Under the pieces are notes generated by a model, which saw only the letters and a program-made list of their open reading frames with translations, was not told where the DNA came from and ran no database searches. From an uncultured Muribaculaceae bacterium (lineage in GTDB: Bacteria; Bacteroidota; Bacteroidia; Bacteroidales; Muribaculaceae), in NCBI GenBank assembly GCA_910578665.1, contig CAJTQU010000002.1:1-64000 (forward strand): a stretch of DNA of 64,000 nt. Reading direction: 5' to 3'. Numbering within the stretch: the stretch's first letter is position 1; each line of letters begins with the position of its first letter. Both the position numbers and the translations under genes were made by a program. This document shows positions 45,147 to 55,500 of this stretch, piece by piece.

Positions 45147-46605
45147 TGTTCAGCATTGCTTTGTAGGTGAGGACGGGATGTTTGGCTGCCGTAGTCTCAT
45201 CCAGCTTGCGTACCAAGGTTGTAAGAGGGGCATTTTTAACCACGTCGGGTGTTTCTCTGGCCTCTTTTGCAACTTTGTGCATTACCTCGATAAATTCATC
45301 AAGTGTCTCGATGCTTTCTGTCTCTGTCGGTTCGATCATCATCGACTCGTGGAAGAGCAGGGGGAAGTAGATGGTGGGGGCATGGAAACCGTAGTCAAGC
45401 AGACGTTTCGCAATGTTGAGTGTGGTCACACCTGTGCTCTTGTCCTTTATGCCGTCAAATACGAATTCATGCTTGCATACACCGTCTATGGGCAGCAGGT
45501 AATCATCCTTAAGACTTTCTTTGATGTAGTTGGCATTAAGGGTTGCCATCGGGCCTACATTCTTTATATTCTCTTTGCCGAGGGTGAGGATGTAGGCATA
45601 AGCCTTAAGCATAACACCGAAGTTGCCGAGGAATGTAGAGATAGAGCCGAGACTGTCTTTGCCAAAATCGACATAGAATTTGCCATCAGCGTCTTTGCGA
45701 ACGCGCGGATTGGGAAGGAATTCAACCAAATCTTTGTTGACACCTACAGGGCCGGAACCCGGACCGCCGCCGCCGTGGGGCGTAGAGAATGTCTTATGCA
45801 GATTGATATGCATTATGTCGAAGCCCATGTCTCCGGGGCGCACTTTGCCCAACAGGGGGTTAAGGTTTGCTCCGTCATAATACAGAAGGCCTCCGGCATC
45901 GTGTACCAGTTTGGCTATCTCCATAATTTCGGTTTCAAACATACCCAGAGTATTGGGGTTTGTCATCATGATGCCTGCTATTTCATCGTTAAGCAGGGGC
46001 TTGAGGTCTTCTACGTCGATAGAACCGTTAGGCTTGGATTTAACTTCCACAACTTCCAGTCCGGCAACCATAGCAGATGCCGGGTTGGTGCCATGCGCTG
46101 AATTGGGCACTATCACCTTGGTGCGTTTGTGTTCACCACGGCTTTCGTGATAAGTGCGCATTACCATCAGGCCGGTAAGCTCGCCATGTGCACCGGCATA
46201 AGGGTTGAGTGTGAATTCTTCGAGGCCGGCTATTGATGCGAGAGCCTGCTGCAGGTTGTAATAAACTTCGAGGGCACCCTGTACGGTGTCGGCACTCTGC
46301 AAGGGGTGTATACCTGCGAATTGAGGCATGAGGGCAACCTCTTCGTTGATTTTCGGATTATATTTCATGGTGCAGGAACCCAGGGGATAGAATCCTGTGT
46401 CTACACCGAAATTTTTAGTAGACAGGTTTGTGTAGTGGCGAACCACCTCAAGTTCGCTTACTTCAGGCAGCTCGGCAGCCTTGCAGCGACGCAGTTCTGT
46501 GGGTATTGAGTTCAGTGAATTGCCGCCTATTTTGTTGGCAGGCAGCTCATAACCCTTACGACCTTCGCGTGAAAGTTCAAATATCAGTTTATCGTAATAT
46601 TTCAT
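45139..46605 (-). CDS. gcvPB: Glycine dehydrogenase (decarboxylating) subunit 2
   Basis: The 488-residue PLP subunit of the split P protein, which decarboxylates glycine and loads aminomethyl on GcvH. The PLP lysine lies in [20 protein letters not shown], and other family parts are [28 protein letters not shown] and [15 protein letters not shown]. It starts 3 bp after gcvPA, and its stop overlaps lpd. The two-subunit form contrasts with the single-chain GcvP of E. coli. Confidence 0.96.
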   Translation of the reverse strand: MKYYDKLIFELSREGRKGYELPANKIGGNSLNSIPTELRRCKAAELPEVSELEVVRHYTNLSTKNFGVDTGFYPLGSCTMKYNPKINEEVALMPQFAGIHPLQSADTVQGALEVYYNLQQALASIAGLEEFTLNPYAGAHGELTGLMVMRTYHESRGEHKRTKVIVPNSAHGTNPASAMVAGLEVVEVKSKPNGSIDVEDLKPLLNDEIAGIMMTNPNTLGMFETEIMEIAKLVHDAGGLLYYDGANLNPLLGKVRPGDMGFDIMHINLHKTFSTPHGGGGPGSGPVGVNKDLVEFLPNPRVRKDADGKFYVDFGKDSLGSISTFLGNFGVMLKAYAYILTLGKENIKNVGPMATLNANYIKESLKDDYLLPIDGVCKHEFVFDGIKDKSTGVTTLNIAKRLLDYGFHAPTIYFPLLFHESMMIEPTETESIETLDEFIEVMHKVAKEARETPDVVKNAPLTTLVRKLDETTAAKHPVLTYKAMLNND

Positions 46606-46608
46606 GGC

Positions 46609-47934
46609 TTAGTCCTGAAGCATTAATTTGATGAGACAATCTATTTCCTCTTTGGTGCGTTTTTCTGTCACTGCTAACGCGATGTTACCGTTACCCAGGT
46701 TGAGGCCGCCCATTATTCCGTTTTCAGCAAGACGCGCGTTCATGGTGTCTATGTCCATGTCTGTATGAAGCACGAACTCTTTAAGGAAAGGCTTGCCGGG
46801 GAATGCCTGTGTGAATTTTCCGCTCTCAACCAGCTTATTGCACAAATAGTGTGCACCGTCTGCTGCAAGTTCGTTTACTTCCACCATACCCTGTTTACCC
46901 ATCAGTGCCAGATATATTGTGGCATACAGAGCCATAAGGCTTTGGTTCGAGCATATATTTGATGTGGCTTTCTCGCGACGGATATGCTGTTCTCTGGCCT
47001 GCAATGTGAGTACAAACGCGCGTTTGCCGTCAGCGTCAGTAGTGGCTCCGACCACGCGTCCGGGCATTTTGCGAAGCTGTGCCTTTGAGCAAGCTATGTA
47101 GCCGAGATACGGACCGCCGAAGCTAAGAGGCATACCAAGTGTCTGGCCGTCTCCGCATGCTATATCCGCACCCCATTCTGCCGGTGTGCGTAGCACTGCG
47201 AGTGCAGAGGGGTCGGCATTGATGGCAAACAGTGCTTTTGCGGCATGAACGTCATCTGCAACTCCTGAGAAGTCTTCGATAATACCATATTTGTTGGGAG
47301 TGGGGAGTACGATGCCGGCCACATCACCGCTGGCAAGTAGTTCGCGCAGCGCTGCCAAATCTGTAACACCCTCTTTTTCGGGAGCGATAGTGATATCTAC
47401 GCCGTGGAATTTGGCATAAGTCTCGACTACGCGTATCACTCGCTCTGAGAGTGTTGCCGAAAGAAGGACACGGTTTTTCTTACGTGCCGATGCCACCATC
47501 ATAAAGGCCGCTTCAGCTGTGGCGGTAGCTCCGTCATACATAGATGCGTTAGAGCATTCCATGCCGGTAAGTTCGGCGATCATGCTCTGGTATTCAAAGA
47601 TGTACTGCAGAGTGCCTTGCGAAATCTCAGGCTGGTAGGGGGTATATGCTGTGTAATATTCGCTACGAGCCAGCAGGTGGTTTACTACTGACGGTGCGTA
47701 ATGGTCATATGCGCCTCCTCCGGCAAAGATTGTAAGCTGGCTGTTCTTTGCGCCCAACTTACCGAAATAGTTGCGGATTTCTATCTCAGACATTGCGGAG
47801 GGGATGTTATAATCCTCCTTGTATATTACCTCTGAGGGGACTTCTGCATACAGGTCGTCGATGCTCTTGACCCCTATGCGTTCCAGCATACGGGCGATGT
47901 CGTCGGAAGTATGCGGTATAAACTTATTGCTCAT
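46609..47934 (-). CDS. gcvPA: Glycine dehydrogenase (decarboxylating) subunit 1
   Basis: The 441-residue partner of GcvPB, also PLP-fold but without the catalytic lysine. ATG 47934 (MSNKFIPHTSDDIARMLERI) is the family-like start; the frame extends further to 48009 through hairpin DNA. Conserved parts include FAGGGAYDHYAP, TAYTPYQPEISQGTLQ, NASMYDGATATAEA and CGDGQTLGMPLSFGGPYLG. A 133-bp gap with two hairpins separates it from gcvH. Confidence 0.95.
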   Translation of the reverse strand: MSNKFIPHTSDDIARMLERIGVKSIDDLYAEVPSEVIYKEDYNIPSAMSEIEIRNYFGKLGAKNSQLTIFAGGGAYDHYAPSVVNHLLARSEYYTAYTPYQPEISQGTLQYIFEYQSMIAELTGMECSNASMYDGATATAEAAFMMVASARKKNRVLLSATLSERVIRVVETYAKFHGVDITIAPEKEGVTDLAALRELLASGDVAGIVLPTPNKYGIIEDFSGVADDVHAAKALFAINADPSALAVLRTPAEWGADIACGDGQTLGMPLSFGGPYLGYIACSKAQLRKMPGRVVGATTDADGKRAFVLTLQAREQHIRREKATSNICSNQSLMALYATIYLALMGKQGMVEVNELAADGAHYLCNKLVESGKFTQAFPGKPFLKEFVLHTDMDIDTMNARLAENGIMGGLNLGNGNIALAVTEKRTKEEIDCLIKLMLQD

Positions 47935-47958
47935 AAGTATGTGGTTGTTAATGAAAAT

Positions 47959-48028
47959 CGTTTCAACTTGCAATTTGTGAATGCTTAGTTTGAAACGGTT
48001 AGAGGCCACAACACAAGTGCAGCCTCTA
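47959..48028 (-). promoter_or_regulatory. Two hairpins between gcvH and gcvPA
   Basis: One inverted repeat is CGTTTCAA/TTGAAACG (47959-47966 with 47990-47997), and the other is AGAGGC/GCCTCT (48001-48006 with 48022-48027). Neither has a T-tract. They could balance expression of the small carrier gcvH against gcvPA by attenuation or mRNA processing. Confidence 0.35.
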
Positions 48029-48067
48029 TTATGTTAATAGATTTGATTCTACCTATAGTGGTAAATA

Positions 48068-48448
48068 TTATTCTTCGCAAATCTTAGCGTAAGCAGCTGC
48101 ATCGAGGAGAGCGTCGATCTCAGAAGCGTCAGAGAGCTTGACTTTCATAATCCAGTTTGCAAACGCATCTTCGTTGATAAGTTCGGGAGCATCTTCGAGA
48201 GCTTCGTTTACTTCTACAACTTCGCCGCTTACGGGAGAGATGAGGTCGCTGGCAGCCTTTACAGACTCAACAGCTCCGAACTCTTCGCCTGCTTCTACCT
48301 GGTCGCCTGCTTCGGGCATGTCAACGTATACGATGTTGCCCAGTGCGTGCTGAGCGTAATCAGAGATACCAACTGTGGCGATGTCACCTTCTACCAGTAC
48401 CCACTCGTGAGAGTCTGAATAACGCAGATTTTCTATTACTTTGCTCAT
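48068..48448 (-). CDS. gcvH: Glycine cleavage system H protein
   Basis: The 126-residue lipoyl carrier that shuttles the aminomethyl group between the P, T and L proteins. The lipoylated lysine is in GAVESVKAASD near residue 65, followed by LISPVSGEVVEVN. It starts MSKVIENLRYSDSHEWV and has the usual length. It lies 30 bp after gcvT in the operon. Confidence 0.97.
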   Translation of the reverse strand: MSKVIENLRYSDSHEWVLVEGDIATVGISDYAQHALGNIVYVDMPEAGDQVEAGEEFGAVESVKAASDLISPVSGEVVEVNEALEDAPELINEDAFANWIMKVKLSDASEIDALLDAAAYAKICEE

Positions 48449-48478
48449 GATGATATATAAGTATTAGTTATTTTGGTC

Positions 48479-49576
48479 TTATTTTTTGTAATTTTTGTCG
48501 TAGAAGCGCTTCTTTACAACTACACCGGGGAAAGTTTTCTTACGGATGCGGATTGTAAGCGGTGTGCCCAGTTTGTCATAAGGTTTATCTACCATGGCCA
48601 TGGCTACGCTTTTTCCTGTTGAAATTGAGTTGTAACCTGTGGTTATTTCGCCTACAACCTTTCCGTCTGCCTCAACAGGGTAGCCGTGGCGAGGAATGGC
48701 TTTGCCTTCCAGTTCGATACCGATTATGCGGCGCTTGACACCGTCTGCTTTCTGCTTTGCGAGTGCTTCGCGGCCGATGAAGTCTGTGGGTTTGTCGAGT
48801 TTGACAAACATGCTAAGGCTGGCTTCCAGAGGAGTGATGTCGGCAGAGAGTTCGTCACCATAGAGGGGCAGGCCGACTTCGAAACGGAGGGTGTCACGGC
48901 AGCCAAGGCCACAGGGTGTCACGCCAGCTTCCATAAGTTTGTCCCACAGACGTACAGTGAATTCGTGAGAGCCATACACCTCGAATCCGTCTTCACCTGT
49001 ATATCCGGTGCGTGATATGATTACATCTTCACCATCGATATGGAAAGTTTTGAAGTTGTAGAACGCGATTTCGTTCAGTGGCAGTTCGAGGATACGCATA
49101 AGCACCTCTTCGGCTTTCGGACCCTGCACTGCGACTTCTCCATAATAGTCGCTTTCATTTTTGATCTCAACATCGAAACCAGCTGCATTTTTTTCAATCC
49201 AGGCAACATCTTTGTCAATGTTTGCCGCATTGATAACCAGGAAATACTCCTCGTCATTTACCTTATATACAAGCAGGTCGTCTACAGTGCCGCCGTTCTC
49301 ATAGCACATCATGCCATAGAATATCTGTCCGTCGGGTGCGCCTGTAACGTCGTTGACAAATATGTGGCTTACATATTTATACGCGTCTTTGCCTTTTACA
49401 CGTACCTCGCCCATATGGCTCACATCAAATACACCCACGTTGTTACGTACGGCGTTGTGCTCTTCTATGATGGTGGTATACTGAATAGGCATGTCGAAGC
49501 CTCCGAACGGGGACATAAGTGCACCCTGCTTCACATGACGGTCATGAAGACAAGTTTTAATCAGATTCTCTTCCAT
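48479..49576 (-). CDS. gcvT: Glycine cleavage system T protein (aminomethyltransferase)
   Basis: The 365-residue folate-dependent enzyme transfers the methylene carbon from aminomethyl-GcvH to tetrahydrofolate, releasing ammonia. Family parts: GAFMSPFGGFDMP-like start (ALMSPFGGFDMPIQY), VGVFDVSHMGEV, SRTGYTGEDGFEVY and CGLGCRDTLRFEVGLPLYG. It is the first gene of gcvT-gcvH-gcvPA-gcvPB-lpd. No glycine riboswitch is visible in its leader. Confidence 0.97.
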   Translation of the reverse strand: MEENLIKTCLHDRHVKQGALMSPFGGFDMPIQYTTIIEEHNAVRNNVGVFDVSHMGEVRVKGKDAYKYVSHIFVNDVTGAPDGQIFYGMMCYENGGTVDDLLVYKVNDEEYFLVINAANIDKDVAWIEKNAAGFDVEIKNESDYYGEVAVQGPKAEEVLMRILELPLNEIAFYNFKTFHIDGEDVIISRTGYTGEDGFEVYGSHEFTVRLWDKLMEAGVTPCGLGCRDTLRFEVGLPLYGDELSADITPLEASLSMFVKLDKPTDFIGREALAKQKADGVKRRIIGIELEGKAIPRHGYPVEADGKVVGEITTGYNSISTGKSVAMAMVDKPYDKLGTPLTIRIRKKTFPGVVVKKRFYDKNYKK

Positions 49577-49678
49577 TATAATAGATTTAAGATATATTTA
49601 GTTTTAATGGTTGTTGCAAATCTCACACTACATGGATTTTGTTTAAATTTTAAGTCATGGCTGGCTCAAAATTTCATG

Positions 49679-49710
49679 TAAAGGTAGGAATAAGATTTGG
49701 TATACGCAAA
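49679..49710 (-). promoter_or_regulatory. Possible gcv operon promoter
   Basis: On the minus strand TTTG (49710-49707), a 20-nt spacer and TACCTTTA (49686-49679) fit the -33/-7 pattern with one mismatch. The leader to gcvT would be about 100 nt. Confidence 0.4.
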
Positions 49711-49752
49711 AAATTCGTCAATTATTCAGCATAAATTTACTCTATGCATTTT

Positions 49753-49799
49753 CAGACTTGACTGGATGGCCGTGCACGGCTGTTACGATACACAGTCTG
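49753..49799 (-). terminator. Hairpin after the murB-MBL fusion gene
   Basis: CAGACT (49753-49758) pairs with AGTCTG (49794-49799), enclosing the self-complementary GCCGTGCACGGC (49769-49780). No T-tract follows, so it is a weak terminator candidate. Confidence 0.3.
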
Positions 49800-49800
49800 T

Positions 49801-51597
49801 CTACTTGATTAGAAGCTTTAAACTGTCATATGCAAGTTTGATATTATCAGGTAATTGACGATCTATTATTTCGTGAAGCCCCATATCATGGCATATGTGC
49901 GTCAGATATGCTTCTTGCGGTTTTATCTTATTGATTAGGGCAATGGCTTCGTCTACAGAAAAATGACTGAAGTGAGGTCTGTGTCTCAGGGCATTTATAA
50001 TAAGTGTTTTTACCCCTTTGAGCTTATCGGCCTCTTCATCATCTATTGTTTTCGCGTCTGTGATGTATGCAAAATTTCCGATACGGTATCCCACAATCGG
50101 CAAATCGGCGTGCATCACGGTTATGGGTATTATTTTTAAGCCTTCTATATAGAATGGCGCCTTGTCTATCTCATGAACATCAAATGTCGGAACGCCGGGA
50201 TAGGGATGTTTGCGAAAACAGTAGTCCAGTCGTCTGTGTAAGTCTTCCGATACGGCATGTCTCATATATACAGGCATATCTTTGTCCATACAGAACGTGC
50301 GCAAATCATCTATACCACCCACATGATCGTAGTGCTGGTGCGTGAGCAGGGTAGCATCTATATCTTTTGTGCCGCTGCGCAGTATTTGGTACCTCAGGTC
50401 GGGTGATGCGTCAATAAGGAGGGTAAGACCGTGTGTGCGTACAAGCACTGATGCCCTTGTACGCTTATCGCGGCTGTCACTGGAGAGGCACACTTCGCAG
50501 GCACATCCAGGCTCTGGTACACCCTTGGAAGTACCACTGCCGAGAATCTCCACATGAATGTCTGTGTCTATTATATTGACTTCGGGGTGGAGCAGTATGC
50601 CGTATTTCTGTAATATGGTTTCTCTGACGTGTGTGCACAGGCCCATGACTGCGGCTGCGCTGGCATTGCCGGTATTGGCAATAACAAGGCATTGTTTAGG
50701 ATATATTTCCGCACCACCCAAACGGCAACCCTTAAGTCCGGCATGTTCGATGAGCCATCCGGCCGGAATTTTCACCATTTCGTCCGGAAGTTCGTAATGT
50801 GGTGTTTCAGGATCTCTGGCCAGTACGATATTTTTGTAGAATTTTGCCGGTACTATTGGATTTTTGAAAAAACTGCCGGCACTGCCTATTATCCTAGGAT
50901 CGGGCAACTTTGTGTTCCTTATGGCGATGACGGTGTTTCTCACGTCATGCAGAGTGGGGGCGTGTCCGAGTTGCTCCGCCAGAGATTTCAGGGGACCATA
51001 GTTTAAATCAGAAGCTATTGTGCAGGGTGTGAGCTTATAACATACACGAAGAACGAAATACCGGCCTTTTGCCTCATGCTTGAATATGCTGTCGCGATAT
51101 CCAAACCGGCATTCTTCATTAGTGAAATTCACTATTTTGTGGGACAGTCGGTCATAACATTCCACCTTAAAAATATGATCTTTGGCTTCAACGCCGTATG
51201 CACCTACATTTTGTATGGCAGAGGCGCCGGCTTCGCCGGGAATTCCGGCCAAATTTTCCAAACCGGCTAAGCCATGCTCTACGCAATAGTCCACTAGATC
51301 GGTCCATTTGACACCGGCGCCGGCTATTACATATACAGTAGTATCGTTCTTTCGGTATTCGGTTATTCCCTCTATGCGTGAGTGCAGCACAAAACCGTTA
51401 TAATCATTTGCAAAAAGCAGATTTGAACCACCGCCTATATGCAACACCTCGTTCTGCTGGTATTCTGGTGTCCGCATTATTGCTTCTAGCTGCCTGACAT
51501 TGGAGTACTCGGCAAAATATTTTGCTTTTACCTTAATACCGAATGTGGTATAAGATGTGATATCCACATCCTTGTGTATTAAATCATCTACAGTCAT
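49801..51597 (-). CDS. murB: MurB fused to PhnP-like MBL-fold hydrolase
   Basis: A 598-residue two-domain protein. Residues 1-343 are UDP-N-acetylenolpyruvoylglucosamine reductase, the FAD enzyme making UDP-MurNAc: ITSYTTFGIKVKA, HIGGGSNLLF, GLAGIPGEAG-type region (LENLAGIPGEAGASAIQNVG), and the catalytic serine in GSAGSFFKNP. Residues about 347-598 are a metallo-beta-lactamase fold with H420-x-H-x-D424-H425 (THQHYDHVGG), the GSGTSKGVPEPGC start and a cysteine cluster like PhnP. The join EVNIIDTDIHVEILGSG lacks any stop. ATG 51597 is preferred to TTG 51639. It is third in an operon after purL and a lipoprotein. Confidence 0.88.
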   Translation of the reverse strand: MTVDDLIHKDVDITSYTTFGIKVKAKYFAEYSNVRQLEAIMRTPEYQQNEVLHIGGGSNLLFANDYNGFVLHSRIEGITEYRKNDTTVYVIAGAGVKWTDLVDYCVEHGLAGLENLAGIPGEAGASAIQNVGAYGVEAKDHIFKVECYDRLSHKIVNFTNEECRFGYRDSIFKHEAKGRYFVLRVCYKLTPCTIASDLNYGPLKSLAEQLGHAPTLHDVRNTVIAIRNTKLPDPRIIGSAGSFFKNPIVPAKFYKNIVLARDPETPHYELPDEMVKIPAGWLIEHAGLKGCRLGGAEIYPKQCLVIANTGNASAAAVMGLCTHVRETILQKYGILLHPEVNIIDTDIHVEILGSGTSKGVPEPGCACEVCLSSDSRDKRTRASVLVRTHGLTLLIDASPDLRYQILRSGTKDIDATLLTHQHYDHVGGIDDLRTFCMDKDMPVYMRHAVSEDLHRRLDYCFRKHPYPGVPTFDVHEIDKAPFYIEGLKIIPITVMHADLPIVGYRIGNFAYITDAKTIDDEEADKLKGVKTLIINALRHRPHFSHFSVDEAIALINKIKPQEAYLTHICHDMGLHEIIDRQLPDNIKLAYDSLKLLIK

Positions 51598-51640
51598 GTC
51601 CGTTTGTACTTGGAAAATTGTGTTAATGGCCAGTTGCAAT

Positions 51641-52579
51641 TTATCTTCTAAAGTCTGTTAGCAATCCGTCTTCAAACTTTAGCCATTTGCCATCGGGATA
51701 AATCCATATTTCTTTAATCTTGGAGTAATCATGGCTTGTGTCTGTCTCTGCAGGGGTGCCGAGCGACAGACGGCATTCTTCTTTTGTCATGCCGATAGAG
51801 ACAATGCTGTGTTGGATTTGCCTCCAAATATCATCTGTGATACGTTTGTATTTCAGACGCGGATCGGTCATCGAAAACAAATGGTGGAAGGGTCTGCTTG
51901 AACTGGTCTCGCCGGAATATGTCATATATACTGCTCCGATAGCGCCTGTTTCGGTTTTGAACGAAACTTTATATGGAAACGACATGGTACCCGGGGTAAT
52001 GTTTGTGATTGTTACAGGAGCGTACTTTAAGCCTCTGAGCGGTTTGTCACGGCTGTCTAGCCACAAGGCTGTTTCGGTCCATACTTTTTGCCCTGAGAGT
52101 CTTAGTCGAAGTATGTCGACCAGGTCTGAATCAACCATCATGGGTAGTTCGGTACTCTCGATATGTTCTGTACCGGAATGTGATCCGTGGAAAGTATATA
52201 TGTTTCCGATAGAATCTGTAAATATGACCGATATGCGCGGATCTCCTGATGGAGACAGACGTGTTCTGCAGCTTTTAAAATATAATGCCTCGCCTGATTT
52301 TAGTCCGCGGCCCTGTTCGAAGATCCTGTAAATATCATTGTCGATTACTATAAATTTTTTCCCTGTCTTCCATGTATTTGCGGTTGTTCCTTTAATATCG
52401 CTTAGCAGGGATTCTTCGTCGCTTTGCCTGAGCACTTCGATACGATCCTCCTTGCTGAGTTTTATTTTACCAGCATGCTCTATGCCGGTAAAGCAACCAC
52501 ATAATACTAAAGATGTTGTCCCTGCCAAAACGACAGAGACAACATTGACAAATTTTATGCTCTTATTGTGGATTCTCAT
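51641..52579 (-). CDS. Lipoprotein with BamE/SmpA-like C-terminus
   Basis: The 312-residue protein has a lipoprotein signal ending LVLCGC (Cys near residue 29). The middle (about 70-240) is beta-rich with no family I recognise. The last 50 residues, GMTKEECRLSLGTPAETD and then WIYPDGKWLKFEDGLL, resemble the BamE/SmpA repeat fold (small alpha-beta domain with GMTxxEVxxxLG). Its start codon shares one base with the purL stop (TAATG), so it is coupled to purL, and murB follows. Function unknown; an envelope-assembly role is a guess. Confidence 0.7.
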   Translation of the reverse strand: MRIHNKSIKFVNVVSVVLAGTTSLVLCGCFTGIEHAGKIKLSKEDRIEVLRQSDEESLLSDIKGTTANTWKTGKKFIVIDNDIYRIFEQGRGLKSGEALYFKSCRTRLSPSGDPRISVIFTDSIGNIYTFHGSHSGTEHIESTELPMMVDSDLVDILRLRLSGQKVWTETALWLDSRDKPLRGLKYAPVTITNITPGTMSFPYKVSFKTETGAIGAVYMTYSGETSSSRPFHHLFSMTDPRLKYKRITDDIWRQIQHSIVSIGMTKEECRLSLGTPAETDTSHDYSKIKEIWIYPDGKWLKFEDGLLTDFRR

Positions 52580-55500
52580 TAATGTTTAATTGCATTTTCA
52601 ATCCAGCGGCGAGCATTGACAAATGCTTGAATCCAAGGTGTAACCTCATCATTCTTATGAGCGTCCGGATATGTACCGCATTGCCATGGGAATATGGCGC
52701 GTTCCAGGTGCGGCATCATGGCCAGGTGCCTGCCATCCTTGCTCGCCACGCCGGCTACAGAGGCGTAAGAGCCGTTGGGGTTGCCGGGATATTGGCTGTA
52801 AGCATATTTTGCTATCACATTGTATTCGGAAAGTTTCTCTGGGAATGAGAATTTACCTTCGCCATGTGCTACCCATATGCCCAGTTTGGTGCCGCTTAAA
52901 GAACCGAGCATCACGCTGTTATTTTGCGGTATTTCTACGCTAAGGAATGAAGATTCAAATTTATGCGAGTTATTATGCAGTAACTTGTGGTGCTCCTTAT
53001 GCTCTGGATATAGCAGACCGAGTTCGGCCATCAGCTGGCAGCCATTGCATATACCCAGAGAAAGAGTATCGGGACGCGAATAGAAATTCGTTAGGGCAGT
53101 CTTTGCCTTTTCATTATATAAGAATCCGCCGGCCCATCCTTTGGCAGAACCGAGGACGTCGGAGTTAGAGAATCCGCCGCAGAAAACAATCATGTTGACA
53201 TCCTCTAGTGTCTCTCTGCCCGAAGTAAGGTCTGTCATATGCACATCCTTAACGTCAAAGCCTGCCAGATATAGGCTGTAAGCCATTTCTCTGTCACCGT
53301 TTACACCCTTTTCTCTGATGATAGCAGCCTTTATACCACTTTTCCCCGGCCGGTATGCTTTGAGGCCGAGGTCCGCCAACTTACCTTTCCAATCCTTGGG
53401 TAAACGGTAACGTACGGGTTGTTTTCTATAGTTTTTAAAGCGATCGTCGGCACACTTTTTGCCACTCTGGTTGCTGTCAAGCAGCCATGACGAGCGGAAC
53501 CAGACATCGCGTAATGCATCAATATCAAATTCCTTCACCATATCCCCCTTACGCACAGTCAGAGTGCGAGTGGCTGACATAGTACCGATTACGTGGTAGT
53601 TTGTTCCGGCACTGTCAAGCACGTCTTTTACAAGAGGCATCTTTGCATCGGCCACCTGTAAGACTATGGCTGGATTTTCCGCAAACAATACTTTGACCAT
53701 GTCTGAATCAGAGAACGAGCCGAGATCTATGTCCATTCCACCCTTGGTGTTGGCAAAGTTCATTTCGAGAAGGGTGGTTATAAGGCCGCCGGCGCTTATG
53801 TCGTGCTGGGCCAGTACAAGATTGCGTTCTACAAGTTTTTGTATGGCATTGAATACTTTTGCGAAATATGCGGCATCAGTCACAGTAGGAGCATCGTCGC
53901 CGATTTTGTTTAGAGCCTGTGCGAATGCTGAACCTCCTAATTTGAGAGTGTCAGCGCTCATGTCTACATACAGTAGTGCCGACTTCTTTTGTTTGGCCAC
54001 AGGTGATGTGACACGGCGTATGTTGCGCACTTCGCCTGCGGCGGAGATTATAACAGTGCCAGGCGCATATACCTTGTTGTCTCCGTATTTCTGTGTCATG
54101 GATAATGAGTCTTTGCCGGTGGGTATGTTGATTCCCAGAGCGCATGCGAAATCAGAACAGGCTTGTACGGCAGAATAGAGCCGAGCATCTTCCCCTTCAT
54201 TTTTGCACGGCCACATCCAGTTGGCTGATAGTGACACTGATTTGAGACCTTCTTTTAAGAGTGCACCGGATATATTGGTCAGAGCCTCGGCGATTGACAA
54301 TACAGAACCTTTGCCGGCATCGATAAGTGCAGCCTGGGGTGCATGGCCTATGGATGTGGCAATACCGGATTTTCCATGATAGTCTAGTGCTACAACGCCG
54401 CAGTCGGACAATGGCAGCTGCAATTCGCCCTGGCACTGCTGACGAGCTATTTTTCCTGTGACAGAGCGGTCAACCTTGTTGGTGAGCCAGTCTTTGCAGG
54501 CTACAGCCTCAAGCTGTAATACTGCTTCGATATATTTGTCAATCTCTTTCTCTGTGTATTGTACAGACTCGTAACGACGTTCGATGGTTTTATCAGTCAT
54601 TACAGTTTTAGGGCTGTTGCCAAACATGTCAGACATAGCCAGATCAATTGGCTTCGCGCCGTCAGTCTGTGTAAATACAAATCTGTTGTCCCCTGTAGTT
54701 TCACCGACTATATAGAAAGGCGCACGCTCTCTTTCGGCTATCATCCTCACCATATCGGTGTGCTCAGACTTCATGACGAGGCCCATGCGTTCCTGGCTTT
54801 CGTTGCCTATTATTTCTTTGGCAGATAGCGTTTTGTCTCCTACGGGAAGGCAGGCTATGTCGATGCTTCCGCCTGTAGATTCAACTAATTCCGACAATGC
54901 GTTTAGATGTCCGCCTGCACCATGGTCGTGGATGCTCACGCAAGGATTGCTTTCCATCTCAGCCAGCGCGCGTACTACATTGCTGACACGTTTTTGCATT
55001 TCCGGATTGGCACGTTGTACGGCGTTCAGTTCTATGGAATTGTCGTATTGTCCGGTTTCTACCGATGATACGGCGCCACCTCCCATACCGATGCGATAAT
55101 TGTCACCACCCATCACGACTACTTTCATACCGGGTTCGGGTTCTCCCTTTATGGCATCTTTCATAGTACCGAATCCGACACCGCCGGCAAGCATTATGAC
55201 CTTGTCATACGCCATAGTCCTGTTGTGTTCGGAATGTTCAAAGGTGAGCACAGAACCGCAGATGAGAGGCTGGCCGAATTTATTGCCGAAATCAGATGCT
55301 CCGTTTGATGCCTTGATGAGAATTTCCTCGGGGGTCTGGTACAGCCATTGGCGCGCTTCAGGCGCGCCCTGCTCCCAGCCGCGCTGTTCATCAGGACGCG
55401 GATAAGATGTCATGTATACGGCTGTACCCGCTATTGGAAGTGATGCTTTGCCTCCGCCTAGGCGGTCGCGTATTTCACCACCGGTGCCTGTGGCTGCTCC

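Noticed and set aside
44857..46101. Long plus-strand open frame (414 codons)
   Set aside because: It is antisense to lpdA and gcvPB, both certain genes; its composition is a shadow of their codons.
49040..49681. Plus-strand open frame over gcvT
   Set aside because: Antisense shadow of gcvT running into its leader; no motif and no promoter.
49577..49800. Glycine riboswitch ahead of gcvT
   Set aside because: The leader is AT-rich and lacks the conserved GGAGAG-type aptamer core.
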